From Amycolatopsis sp. MtRt-6 (lineage in GTDB: Bacteria > Actinomycetota > Actinomycetes > Mycobacteriales > Pseudonocardiaceae), in contig NZ_JADWPD010000018.1 in NCBI RefSeq assembly GCF_017308975.1, positions 62,001 to 126,000 on the forward strand: DNA of 64,000 nucleotides, read 5' to 3'. The position numbers and the translations under genes were made by a program. This document shows, in pieces, positions 1 to 9,729 of this stretch. The notes under the pieces were generated by a model, which worked only from the letters and a program-made list of their open reading frames with translations, did not search any database and had not been told where the DNA came from. Within the stretch, counting starts at the first letter, position 1; each line of letters begins with the position of its first letter.

Positions 1-2
1 GG

Positions 3-3000
3 CTCCGGTGTCTCGGGGCCGGCGATCCCGACGTGGTCGCCGCGGTCGCGCGCGGCGGCGGCCTCGGCGTCCTCGACGGCGCCGACCCGGCGGACCTGCG
101 GCTGGTCGAGGCCCGGGTCCGGGTGCCGTACGCCGTGCGGACGGACGGCCCCTTGCCCGAAGGCGCGGCCTTCGCCGTCCGCACGAAAGCGCCGTGGGCC
201 GGCGCGCTCGCCGAGGTCGCGGACGTGGCCACGGCTGCCGAGGCCGTGCGCGGCGGCGCGCTGGGCCTCGTCGCCGGTCCGGGGGAGCTGAGTGACTTCG
301 TTTTGCTGCAACAGCTTCTGACCACCTTCGACGTCCCGGTCTGGGGCCGCGTGGCCGGGCCGCGGACGGCCGTGGGCGCGCTCGCCGGCGGCGCGGCGGG
401 TGTCGTCGTCGAGTCCACAGAGGACGTCTCCCGGATCGTCGGCGCGAAGGTGCCCGCGGCCGGCCTTGGCACCGGGCTGTGCCGGACGCTGGGCAGCGCG
501 CTGCCGATCGTCCAGGGCCCGATGACACGGGTGAGCGACCAGCCGGGCTTCGCGGCCGCGGTCGCCGACGCGGGCGGGTTCCCGTTCGTCGCGGTGGCCA
601 CGGCGAACGGCGCCCGCACCGCCGAGCTGCTCGCCCGCACCGCCGAGCGCCTCGGCGACCGGCCGTGGGGCGCGGGCATCCTCGGCTTCGTGCCCGACGA
701 CCTGCGCGTCGCCCAGCTCGCCGCGATCCGGGCGGCGCGACCGCGGTGCGTGCTGGTCGCGGGCGGGAAACCAGGACAGGCCAAGGCCCTGGAAGCCGAC
801 GGGATCGCGACGTTCCTGCACGTGCCGTCGCCGGTCCTGCTCCGCCAGTACCTCGACGCCGGGATCCGCCGGTTCGTCTTCGAGGGCGCCGAATGCGGTG
901 GGCACGTCGGCCCGCGGGCGAGTTTCGCGCTGTGGGAGGAACAGCTGGCTGTCCTCGACGGCGCGAAGGACGTCGAAGTGCTGTTCGCCGGCGGGATCCA
1001 CGACGCGCGCTCGGCCGCCGTGGTCGCGGCGATGGCCGAGCCGATCGACGCCGCCGGGGTTCTGATGGGCACCGCGTACCTGTTCACCGAAGAAGCCGTG
1101 ACGCACGGCGCGATCACCGGGCTGTTCCAGGAGCGCGCGCTCGCCGCGGACACCACCGTGACGCTGGAAACGGCGCCGGGCCACCGCACGCGGTGCCTGC
1201 CCAGCCCGTACACGACGGAGTTCGCGCAGGTCAAAGCCGGTCTGGGTGACACGCCCGAGGCGTGGCAACGGCTGGAGGAGCTGAACACCGGGCGGCTGCG
1301 CGTCGCGAGCAAGGGCGTCCGCCGCGACGGCGAGGCGCTCGACACCGCCACCCAGCTGGCCGAGGGGATGTTCATGGCGGGCGAGGTCGCCGTCCTGCGG
1401 GACCGCCGGACGACGATCGCCGAGCTGCACCGCGACGTCACGTCCGGGAAGACGTTCGCGCGCCCGGAGGAACCGGTGCCGGACTCCCGCGACATCGCGA
1501 TCATCGGCATGGCCTGCACGTTCCCCGGGGCGCGCGACCTCCCGGCGTTCTGGTCGAACATCCTCCGCGGCGAAGACGCCGTCACCGAAGTCCCGCGCGA
1601 CCGCTGGGACCCGGAAGTCTACTTCGGACAGTCGACGTCGAAGCACGGCGCCTTCCTGCCCGCGCTGGACGTCGATCCGCTGGAGTTCGGCATCCCGCCG
1701 TCGGCGATGGGCAGCATCGACCCGGCGCAGCTGGTGTCCCTGGAAACCGCGCGTCGCGCGCTGGCCGACGCCGGGTACGCGAACCGGGACTTCGACCGCG
1801 AGCACACGAGCGTCGTGTTCGGCGCGGAGGCGGGCGGCGACCTGGCGAACGCGGGCACGCTGCGGTCGCTGCTCGACGGCTACCTCGACGACGTGCCGCC
1901 CGAGCTGCTCGCGCAGCTGCCGGCGCCGACCGAGGACACGTTCCCGGGCACGCTGGCCAACGTCATCTCCGGCCGGATCGCGAACCGCCTCGACCTCGGC
2001 GGCGCGAACTACACGGTCGACGCGGCGTGCGGCTCGTCGCTGGCCGCGCTGGACCTCGCGGCGAAGGAGCTGCGGGCGGGCACGAGCTCGCTGGTCCTGT
2101 GCGGCGCGGTCGACCTGCACAACGGCATCCACGACTACCTGATGTTCACGTCGGCGGGAGCGCTGTCCCCGACGGGCCGCTGCCGCCCGTTCGACGCGGC
2201 GGCCGACGGCATCGCGCTGGGTGAAGGGGTGGCGTGCCTGGTGCTCAAGCGCCTGCCCGACGCCGAGCGCGACGGCGACCGGATCTACGCGGTGGTCAAG
2301 GGAGTGGGCGCGGCCAGCGACGGCAAGGCGCTCGGGCTGACAGCCCCGCGCCCGGAGGGTCAGCGGCGCGCGTTGGAGCGGGCGTACCGGGACGCGGGAG
2401 TGTCCCCTGTGGACGTGGGGCTGGTCGAGGCCCACGGCACGGGAACGGTGCTGGGCGACGCGACGGAGCTGCGCACGCTGACCGGCTTCTTCACGGACGC
2501 GGGCGCGCAGGCGGGGTCGTGCGCGCTGGGGTCGGTGAAGAGCCAGATCGGCCACACGAAGTGCGCGGCGGGCCTGGCGGGGCTGATCAAGGCGACGCTG
2601 GCGCTGTGGCACGAGGTGGTGCCGCCGACGCTGCAGCTGAGCAGGCCGAACGAGGCTTGGGACGCGACGGAAAGCCCGTTCACGTTCACCACGGCGGCGC
2701 GGCCCTGGGCGGCCCCGGCGAGGTTCGCGGGGGTGAGCGCGTTCGGCTTCGGGGGGACGAACTTCCACGCGGTGCTGGGGGCGGCGCCGGTCGCGCCGGA
2801 TCGGCGGCACGGGTTGCGGGATTGGGCGCCGGAGGCGGAGGAGGCGCTGGCCGAGCTGGAACGCGCGGCGGCGGAGAAGCGCGCCGATCCCGGCAAGGTC
2901 GCCTTCCTCTTCCCCGGCCAGGGCAGCCAGCGCACCGGCATGCTCGCCGACCTCTTCGTGCACTTTCCCGACCTCGCCGAACTCCTCCGCCTCGCGCCCG

Positions 3001-5678
3001 GCATCGCCGCCACCGCCTTCCCGCCCAACGCCTTCACCCCCGAAGCCGCCGACGCCCAGGAAGCCGCGCTCACCGACACGCGCGTTGCCCAGCCCGCGCT
3101 CGGGCTCGTCGAAACCGCCGTTGCCCGGCTGCTCGCCCAGCTCGGCGTCCACCCCGACTTCCTCGCCGGGCACAGCTACGGCGAGCTCGTCGCCCTCTCC
3201 GTCGCCGGCGCCTTCGATTCCGAAACCCTCCTGCGCCTCAGCCGGGCCCGGGCGCAGGCCATCGCCCAGGTCGCCCGGCCCGGGACCATGGCCGCCGTCA
3301 AAGCGCCACGAGACGCCCTCACCGCCACCCTCATCGGTCCCGATGTCGTCGTCGCCAACCACAACGCTCCCGAGCAGGTCGTCCTCTCCGGACCCGTCCC
3401 CGCCATCGAACGCGCCGTCCGGCGGCTCGCGGAAACCGGCATCGGCGCCCAGCGGATCCCCGTCTCCTGCGCCTTCCACAGCCCACTGGTCGCCGGTGCG
3501 GGCGAGGTTTTCGCCCAGGCACTCGCCGAAGCACCCGTCAACACGCCGCGGAAACCCGTGTGGGCGAACCGGACCGCCCAGCCGTACCGCGACGACGTCC
3601 GCGACGAACTCGCCGCGCAAATCGGTGCCCCCGTGCGCTTCCTCGACCAGATCGAGGCCATGTACGCGGCCGGGGCACGCACCTTCGTCGAGGTCGGACC
3701 CGGGCGGGTGCTGTCGCGGCTCATCGCCGACATCCTCGGCGACCGGCCACACACCGTCGTCGCCTGCGGACCCGACCTCAGGGGCTTACTGGCCGCGCTC
3801 AAAGCTCTCGCCGACGCCGGTGTCGACGTCCGTCCCGACCGGCTGATCCGGCCGAAGCCGTCCGCACCTTCCGCCACCGCCTGGGCCGTCGACGGGCGGT
3901 CCGCCCGCGCGCCCGGCTCCGCCGTCCCCGCACTGTCCCCGGCCCGACGAATCCGGAGTACCGCCATGACCCAGCCCGCGCCCGGCCGCGACCAGGCGAT
4001 CGTCGACTTCCTGCGCACCACCCGCGAGCTCGTCGCCGCCCAGCGGGAAGTCATGCTCGGCTACCTCGGCAGCGCGCCCGCCCCGGTCCCGCTTCCGGTC
4101 GTCATCGAGGAACCCGAAGCGCAGGCCCCAGCAGAAAAGCCGGAAGCCGACGTCATGCGCACCGTCATCGACGTGGTCAGCGAACGCACCGGCTACCCGG
4201 CCGACATGATCGCCGGCGACCTCGACCTCGAAGCCGACCTCTCGATCGACTCCATCAAGCGGACCGAAATCGCCGGCACGCTGCTCGCCCGGCTCGGCCT
4301 GCCCGCCGACGACCGCACCGACCAGCTCAGCCGCGACCGCACGGCGAACGCCCTCGCCGCGCACCTCGAAAGCTGGCTGACGCCCACACCGCCGGCCGCC
4401 CCGCCGCGCCGGTACCGGCTCGAACGGGTGCCCGTGCCGCTGGCCCCGGATCCTGGGCGGCTGCGCGGGAAGACCGTGGCCGCGCCGGACGACGCCGTGC
4501 GAGCCGCCTTCGCCGCGGCCGGGGCCGACGTCGTCGAGGCCGACGCGGACATCACCGTGCTGTTCGCCCGCGACCTCACAGAAGTGTTCACCCGGCTCAA
4601 AGCGCTGCGGGGGACCGTCCTCGTGGCGGCGGAGCCGGACGCCGTGCCCGGGCTCCGCGGCCTGGTGCGGTCGGCCGCGCTGGAGCGTGCCGGCGTGACG
4701 CGGCTCGTCGAGGTCACGCAGGACGTGGCGAAAACGCTGGTGGACGAGGCCCTCAGCGACGGCCCCTCGGTCGTCGGCCACGACGACGCCGGCCGCTTCA
4801 CGATCGAGCCGCGGCCGGCGGACCTCCCGTCGATCGCCTACTCCGGTGCCGGACCGGGCGGTGGCGAGCTCGCCGCGCTGGGCCTCGGCCCGGACTCCGT
4901 CGTCCTGCTGGTCGGCGGGGCCCGCGGGATCACCGCCCACGCGGCGGTCGCGTTCGCCGCCGCCGGGTGCCGGCTCGAACTCGCCGGGCGGACCCCGTGG
5001 CCGGGCGAGCCGGACGATCTGCCCGCAGACCCCACGGCGATGCGCGCGGTGCTGGCCGGCCGCGGCGGCTCGGTCGCCGAGATCGAACGCCGCGTGCGGA
5101 CCGTCCTGGCGCAGCGCGAGATCGGCCGCACCCTCGACGAGATCCGCGCCGCGGGCGGCGACCCTGCCTACCGGGTGCTCGACGCGCGCGACGCCGACGC
5201 CGTGCAGCGGCTGGTCAAGGACCTCGGCGGCCGGCTCGACGGCGTCGTCTTCGCCGCCGGGGTCATCGACGACAAGCTCATGGCGGACAAGGACGAGCAG
5301 TCGTTCCGGACCGTCTTCGAGACCAAAGCGGCCGGTGCGCGGACCCTGCTCGACGCGCTCGACACCGAACCCGGGTTCGTCGCGTTCTTCGGGAGCATCG
5401 CCGCGGTGCTCGGCAATCGTGGCCAGACCGACTACGCCGCCGCCAACGACGCGCTCGAAACCCTCGGCAGGAACTGGCCGGGCCGGGCGGTGACCGTCCA
5501 CTGGGGACCGTGGGCGCCGGACGCGGACCACGGCGGCATGGTCTCGCCGGAGCTGGCGCGCGAGTACGAACGCCGGGACGTCGCCCTGCTCGACCCGGCC
5601 GCCGCCACCGCGGCCCTGCTGCGCGAACTCGCCTACGGCACGGACCGCGCGGTGCTCTACACGGCGTCGCTGTGGTGA
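3..5678 (+). CDS. PUFA-synthase-like multidomain polyketide/fatty acid synthase (ER-KS-AT-ACP-KR), 5'-partial
   Basis: Iterative lipid or polyketide synthase subunit, open at the left edge; probably only a few N-terminal residues are missing. Counting from the first in-frame codon, residues about 1-430 form PfaD/nitropropane-dioxygenase-type flavin barrel sequence with the signature FEGAECGGHVGPRASF. It looks like two barrel units, the first degenerate. The ketosynthase follows from about 495, with Cys676 in DAACGSS and histidines in VEAHGTGT and KSQIGHT. The acyltransferase starts near 968, with Ser1058 in GHSYGE. The carrier domain has Ser1417 in LSIDSIKR, typical of PUFA-synthase ACPs. The ketoreductase starts near 1633 (GGARGIT) with Tyr1811 in GQTDYAAAN. 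All catalytic residues are present. The stop overlaps the next gene's GTG. The product is unknown; the ER and KR domains suggest a reduced chain. Confidence 0.9.
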   Translation, partial: LRCLGAGDPDVVAAVARGGGLGVLDGADPADLRLVEARVRVPYAVRTDGPLPEGAAFAVRTKAPWAGALAEVADVATAAEAVRGGALGLVAGPGELSDFVLLQQLLTTFDVPVWGRVAGPRTAVGALAGGAAGVVVESTEDVSRIVGAKVPAAGLGTGLCRTLGSALPIVQGPMTRVSDQPGFAAAVADAGGFPFVAVATANGARTAELLARTAERLGDRPWGAGILGFVPDDLRVAQLAAIRAARPRCVLVAGGKPGQAKALEADGIATFLHVPSPVLLRQYLDAGIRRFVFEGAECGGHVGPRASFALWEEQLAVLDGAKDVEVLFAGGIHDARSAAVVAAMAEPIDAAGVLMGTAYLFTEEAVTHGAITGLFQERALAADTTVTLETAPGHRTRCLPSPYTTEFAQVKAGLGDTPEAWQRLEELNTGRLRVASKGVRRDGEALDTATQLAEGMFMAGEVAVLRDRRTTIAELHRDVTSGKTFARPEEPVPDSRDIAIIGMACTFPGARDLPAFWSNILRGEDAVTEVPRDRWDPEVYFGQSTSKHGAFLPALDVDPLEFGIPPSAMGSIDPAQLVSLETARRALADAGYANRDFDREHTSVVFGAEAGGDLANAGTLRSLLDGYLDDVPPELLAQLPAPTEDTFPGTLANVISGRIANRLDLGGANYTVDAACGSSLAALDLAAKELRAGTSSLVLCGAVDLHNGIHDYLMFTSAGALSPTGRCRPFDAAADGIALGEGVACLVLKRLPDAERDGDRIYAVVKGVGAASDGKALGLTAPRPEGQRRALERAYRDAGVSPVDVGLVEAHGTGTVLGDATELRTLTGFFTDAGAQAGSCALGSVKSQIGHTKCAAGLAGLIKATLALWHEVVPPTLQLSRPNEAWDATESPFTFTTAARPWAAPARFAGVSAFGFGGTNFHAVLGAAPVAPDRRHGLRDWAPEAEEALAELERAAAEKRADPGKVAFLFPGQGSQRTGMLADLFVHFPDLAELLRLAPGIAATAFPPNAFTPEAADAQEAALTDTRVAQPALGLVETAVARLLAQLGVHPDFLAGHSYGELVALSVAGAFDSETLLRLSRARAQAIAQVARPGTMAAVKAPRDALTATLIGPDVVVANHNAPEQVVLSGPVPAIERAVRRLAETGIGAQRIPVSCAFHSPLVAGAGEVFAQALAEAPVNTPRKPVWANRTAQPYRDDVRDELAAQIGAPVRFLDQIEAMYAAGARTFVEVGPGRVLSRLIADILGDRPHTVVACGPDLRGLLAALKALADAGVDVRPDRLIRPKPSAPSATAWAVDGRSARAPGSAVPALSPARRIRSTAMTQPAPGRDQAIVDFLRTTRELVAAQREVMLGYLGSAPAPVPLPVVIEEPEAQAPAEKPEADVMRTVIDVVSERTGYPADMIAGDLDLEADLSIDSIKRTEIAGTLLARLGLPADDRTDQLSRDRTANALAAHLESWLTPTPPAAPPRRYRLERVPVPLAPDPGRLRGKTVAAPDDAVRAAFAAAGADVVEADADITVLFARDLTEVFTRLKALRGTVLVAAEPDAVPGLRGLVRSAALERAGVTRLVEVTQDVAKTLVDEALSDGPSVVGHDDAGRFTIEPRPADLPSIAYSGAGPGGGELAALGLGPDSVVLLVGGARGITAHAAVAFAAAGCRLELAGRTPWPGEPDDLPADPTAMRAVLAGRGGSVAEIERRVRTVLAQREIGRTLDEIRAAGGDPAYRVLDARDADAVQRLVKDLGGRLDGVVFAAGVIDDKLMADKDEQSFRTVFETKAAGARTLLDALDTEPGFVAFFGSIAAVLGNRGQTDYAAANDALETLGRNWPGRAVTVHWGPWAPDADHGGMVSPELAREYERRDVALLDPAAATAALLRELAYGTDRAVLYTASLW

Positions 5679-8600
5679 CGCCGGTCGCCATCGTCGGCAT
5701 GGGCGCGTTCCTCCCCGGCGCGTCCACAGTGGACCAGTACTGGCAGAACCTGGTCGATGGCACCGACGCCGTCACCGAAGCCCCGGCGCGCCACCGGGAC
5801 CCGGAGTTCCCCGGCCGCCGCGGCGGCTTCACGCCGGACACCCTCGACTTCGACCCGGTCGCCCACGGCGTCCCGCCGACGTCCCTCGACGGCACCGAGC
5901 CGGACCAGCTGACGGCGCTGGCCGTCGCCGTGGCCGCGGTCGGCGACGCCGGTGGCCTCGGCCGGCTCGGCGACCCCGAGCGGATCGGCGTCGTGCTCGG
6001 CCGCGGCGGGTACCTCTCGCCCGGGCTGCGGGGCTTCGACCAGCGGGTTCGCACCGTCCGGCAGATCACCCGCACGGTCGGCGAGCTGATGCCGTCGGCG
6101 GGACCGGCCGTCCTCGAGCGGCTGCGGACGGCGTTGCTCGAACCGCTCGGCGAGTTCCGGCCCGAGACCGCCGCCGGGCTGGTGCCGAACCTCGCCGCCG
6201 CCCGCGTGGCGAACCGGCTGGACCTCGGTGGCCCGGCGTACACGGTGGACGCCGCTTGCGCGTCTTCGCTCGTCGCCGTCGACCAGGCGATCGGCGAGCT
6301 GACCCGCGGCCGCTGCGACGTCGTCCTCGCCGGTGGCGCGCACCAGACGCAGGACGACACGCTGTGGTCGCTGTTCACCCAGCTCGGCGCGCTGTCGCCG
6401 AGCCGGCGGATCAGCCCGCTGTCCCGCGAGGCGGACGGCATGCTCCTCGGCGAGGGCACGGCGATCGTCGTGCTCAAGCGGCTGGCCGACGCCCGCCGCG
6501 ACGGCGACCGCGTGTACGCCGTGATCCGCGGCAGCGGCACGTCGAGCGACGGGCGGGGCGCCGGCCTGCTCAGCCCGTCCGTCGCCGGGCAGACCCTCGC
6601 CCTGCGCCGGGCCTGGGCGGGCCGCGATCCCGCGGAAATCGGCCTGCTGGAAGCACACGGCACCGCCACCCCCGCCGGGGACGCCGCCGAGCTGACCACC
6701 GTCGCCGGCTTCTTCGGCCAGGTGGACGGGCCACGCGCGGTGATCGGCTCGGTCAAGTCGATGATCGGGCACACGCTGCCGACCGCCGGCGTCGCCGGGC
6801 TGGTCAAGGTGGCGCTCGCGCTGCACCACGGCGTCCTGCCGCCGACGCTGCACTGCGCCGATCCGAACCCGCTGCTCGACAAGACGCGCTTCCGGGTACT
6901 GGCCGAGGCCGAGCCGTGGGGCGCGCTGCCGCGGGTGGCCGCGGTCAACGCGTTCGGCTTCGGCGGGGTGAACGCCCACGTCGTCCTCGAAGCCGGCGAC
7001 CCGGTGTCGAAGCGACGCGTGCGCGTCGACGAGCCGGAACGCGTGCTGCGCCTGGCCGCGCGCACGCCGGAGGAGCTCCTGGACCGGCTGGACCGGCCGG
7101 GGCCGGGCGACGGCCCGTGCCGGCTCGGGATCGTCGCTCCCGACGAGCGCAAGCGGGCGACCGCTCGCCGGGTGATCGCCAAGGTGGCGGCCGAGGGCCG
7201 GTCGTGGCACGGTGCCGGCGACGTCTGGTGCAGCGTCGACCCCTTGCTGCCGGGCGGGAAGACGGCGTTCGTCCACCCGGGACTGGAAGCCGGTGGGGAA
7301 CCGCGTCTCGACGACGTGGCCCGGCACTTCGGCCTCGACCGTCCACAGTGGTCGGAGACGAGCGTGCTCGACCGGGCGGCGAGCGTGTCGGCGGCCGGGC
7401 TGCTGCTCGACGACGTCCTGCGGCGGCTGCGGATCCGGCCGGACGCGCTCGCCGGGCACAGCGTCGGGGAGTGGACCGCGATGCGGGCCGCCGGGATGTA
7501 CACCGCGGCGCCGGACGCCTTGACGCGGTACTGGCCGGACGGCTTCGAGCTGCCCGAGGCCGACTACCTCGTGCTCGGCGCCCCGGCCGCGCGCGTGGCC
7601 GGGCTCTTGACAGGTGACCTGGTCATCTCCCACGAGAACGCGGCGCGGCAGACCATCGTGTGCGGGCCGCCGGACGCCGTCGCGGAGTTCGCGACGACCT
7701 GCCGCGGCGCCGGGATCGTCGCCACGACCCTGCCGTTCCGGTCCGGCTTCCACACCCCGCTGATGGCGCCGCACCTCGCGCCCTTCGCCCGGCTCGTCGC
7801 GGACCTGGACCTGCGGGCACCGGCGCTGCCGGTGTGGTCGGCGACGACCGCGCGGCCGTATCCCGCGGCCCCGGACGACGTCCGCCGGCTCTACCTCGAC
7901 CACCTGCTGCGCCCGGTCCGGTTCCGGGAGCTGACCGAGGCGATGTTCGACGCCGGGTTCCGGGTGTTCGTGCAGGTCGGGGCCGGCCAGCTCGGCTCGT
8001 TCGTCACCGACACGCTGGGCGAGCGGCGGCACCTGGTCGTCGCGGCCGCGTCCGGCACCCGGCCCGGGCTCGCGCAGCTGCGGCGCCTCGCCACCGCGGT
8101 GTGGACCGAGGGCGGCGACCCGGACTTCGCGGCGCTGGAACCGCGGCGGATCCGGCTCACCACCGGGAACTCCCTGCTGTCGCTGGGGGAGTCGGCCCGC
8201 GGCCTGCTGGACGAACCCGCCGAGGCCACGGACCCGATCGTGGCCGAGTTCACCGCGTTGCTCACCGAAACCCGCCAGGCCGCGGCGGAGGTCGTCGCGG
8301 CTGCGCGGCGCCGCGTCGAGTCCACTGTGGACGTCTCCGTGGCGGCCATGCCCCACCTGCGCGACCACCGGTTCTTCCGGCAGCGCGACGGCTGGCCCGA
8401 CGAGTCCGACTTCCGGCCGGTGGTGCCCGCGACGACGCTGGTCGACCTGGCCTGCCGGGCCGTCGAACGCACCTGGCCGGGCACGACGGCGGTCGCGGTG
8501 CGGGACGCCGTGTTCTCGCGGTGGCTGATCGCCGCCCCGGCCCGGCGGGTGCCGCTGTCGATGAGCCGCGAGGGCGACCAGGTGACCGTCGAAATCGGAC

Positions 8601-9448
8601 CGTACGCGCTGCTGACCGTTGAGCTGGGAGCGTTCGCGCCACCGCCGCCACGGACCGCGGTGCCCGGGCCGGAGACCGCGCCGCCGCTGACCGCGGCCGA
8701 GGTCTACGCGCGGCGCGAGATGTTCCACGGCCCGGCCTACCAGGGCCTTTCCCGGCTGACCGGGCTCGGCGAGCAGCACATCCGCGGCGACCTGGTCGTC
8801 CCGGACGCACCCGGCGGGCTGCTCGACAACGTCGGCCAGCTGCTCGGCTGCTGGCTGATGGCCACCCGGTCCGCCGACCTGCTCGCGTTCCCGCGCTCGA
8901 TCGGCCGGCTGACCTGGCACGGCCCGGAGCCGGCGCCCGGGACGCGGCTGGAGTGCCTGGTGCGGGTCCGGCTGCCACGGCCGGACGTCCTCGAGATGGA
9001 CGCCGAGCTGGTCCGTGACGGCCGGGTCCTGGCGCGCATCGAGCGCTGGCGGGACGTCCGGTTCCCGTGCGACCGCGCCGCCCACCGCGTCTACGCGTTC
9101 CCGGCGGAGAATCTCCTCGGCGAACGGCGGGACGACGGCTCGGTCGCCGTCACCGACCGCTGGCCGACGGTCGCCGCGCGGGACATCTACGCCGGCATCT
9201 ACCTCGGCGCCGCCGAACGCGCCGAGTTCGCCGCCGTCGCGCCGAGGCAGCAGCGCGGCTGGCTGCTGACGCGGATCGCGGCGAAGGACGCCGTCCGCGC
9301 GCGGCTCGGCGAACCCGTCTACCCGGCGGAAATCCGGGTGCGCGAAGACGGCACGGTGTCCGGTCACGGCCGTGCGCTCCCGCCCTTCGCCGTTTCGGTC
9401 GAGCTGACCGGTGACACCGCCATCGCACACCTCAGGAGCACGAAATGA
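5675..9448 (+). CDS. PUFA-synthase-like KS-AT-dehydratase protein with PPTase-like C-terminus
   Basis: Second synthase subunit, 1257 aa. The GTG start overlaps the preceding stop (GTGA), so the pair is translationally coupled. The ketosynthase (1-420) has Cys195 in DAACASS plus HGTATPAGD and KSMIGHT, so it is a condensing enzyme and not a chain-length factor. The acyltransferase has Ser596 in GHSVGE. A double-hotdog dehydratase follows, with His898 in LRDHRFF, the FHGPAYQG motif and Asp1051 in LLDNVGQ. The last 70 residues (GWLLTRIAAKDAVR, then YPAEIRV) resemble a phosphopantetheinyl transferase. That domain looks short, so whether it activates the ACPs is open. With the upstream subunit this gives a full ketoreduction, dehydration and enoylreduction set. 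ATG 5699 is a possible later start, but it would cut into the KS. Confidence 0.88.
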   Translation: MTPVAIVGMGAFLPGASTVDQYWQNLVDGTDAVTEAPARHRDPEFPGRRGGFTPDTLDFDPVAHGVPPTSLDGTEPDQLTALAVAVAAVGDAGGLGRLGDPERIGVVLGRGGYLSPGLRGFDQRVRTVRQITRTVGELMPSAGPAVLERLRTALLEPLGEFRPETAAGLVPNLAAARVANRLDLGGPAYTVDAACASSLVAVDQAIGELTRGRCDVVLAGGAHQTQDDTLWSLFTQLGALSPSRRISPLSREADGMLLGEGTAIVVLKRLADARRDGDRVYAVIRGSGTSSDGRGAGLLSPSVAGQTLALRRAWAGRDPAEIGLLEAHGTATPAGDAAELTTVAGFFGQVDGPRAVIGSVKSMIGHTLPTAGVAGLVKVALALHHGVLPPTLHCADPNPLLDKTRFRVLAEAEPWGALPRVAAVNAFGFGGVNAHVVLEAGDPVSKRRVRVDEPERVLRLAARTPEELLDRLDRPGPGDGPCRLGIVAPDERKRATARRVIAKVAAEGRSWHGAGDVWCSVDPLLPGGKTAFVHPGLEAGGEPRLDDVARHFGLDRPQWSETSVLDRAASVSAAGLLLDDVLRRLRIRPDALAGHSVGEWTAMRAAGMYTAAPDALTRYWPDGFELPEADYLVLGAPAARVAGLLTGDLVISHENAARQTIVCGPPDAVAEFATTCRGAGIVATTLPFRSGFHTPLMAPHLAPFARLVADLDLRAPALPVWSATTARPYPAAPDDVRRLYLDHLLRPVRFRELTEAMFDAGFRVFVQVGAGQLGSFVTDTLGERRHLVVAAASGTRPGLAQLRRLATAVWTEGGDPDFAALEPRRIRLTTGNSLLSLGESARGLLDEPAEATDPIVAEFTALLTETRQAAAEVVAAARRRVESTVDVSVAAMPHLRDHRFFRQRDGWPDESDFRPVVPATTLVDLACRAVERTWPGTTAVAVRDAVFSRWLIAAPARRVPLSMSREGDQVTVEIGPYALLTVELGAFAPPPPRTAVPGPETAPPLTAAEVYARREMFHGPAYQGLSRLTGLGEQHIRGDLVVPDAPGGLLDNVGQLLGCWLMATRSADLLAFPRSIGRLTWHGPEPAPGTRLECLVRVRLPRPDVLEMDAELVRDGRVLARIERWRDVRFPCDRAAHRVYAFPAENLLGERRDDGSVAVTDRWPTVAARDIYAGIYLGAAERAEFAAVAPRQQRGWLLTRIAAKDAVRARLGEPVYPAEIRVREDGTVSGHGRALPPFAVSVELTGDTAIAHLRSTK

Positions 9449-9729
9449 CCATCGCGTCCACCACTTTCGACGTCGTCGCCGAGCTCCTCACCGAGCTCGT
9501 CGGGGATGCCGAGGTGCTCGGCATCGAGATCACCCCGGACACGACGTTCCACGAGGACCTGCAGCTGGAGAGCATCGACCTGGTGACGTTCGCGAGCATC
9601 CTCGCCGAGCACTTCGGCGCCGACGTCAACCTCGCCGAATACCTGGCGGAGCAGGACCTCGACGACGTCATCGGGCTGACCGTCGGCGACATCGCCCGGT
9701 TCGTGGGGGAGCGCACGTGCCCACGATGA
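9445..9729 (+). CDS. Free acyl carrier protein
   Basis: A 94-residue acyl carrier protein. The phosphopantetheine site is Ser43 in LQLESIDLV. It is acidic and helical, of the usual ACP size. The ATG overlaps the stop of the KS-AT-DH gene (ATGA), so it is made together with the megasynthases. It may carry the starter, or receive the finished chain for the hydrolase or glycosyltransferase that follow. It differs from the embedded ACP (LSIDSIKR type) in having a leucine-rich motif more like discrete ACPs. Confidence 0.88.
   Translation: MTIASTTFDVVAELLTELVGDAEVLGIEITPDTTFHEDLQLESIDLVTFASILAEHFGADVNLAEYLAEQDLDDVIGLTVGDIARFVGERTCPR

Noticed and set aside
5675-7000. Second KS as a chain-length factor, as in classical PUFA synthases
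   Set aside because: The active-site Cys and both His motifs are present, so it should condense.
5657-9430. Very long open frame (over 1200 codons) antisense to the KS-AT-DH gene
   Set aside because: It is a shadow caused by G+C-rich codon bias; Arg/Gly/Pro/Val-rich product without domains, while the plus strand has clear catalytic motifs.
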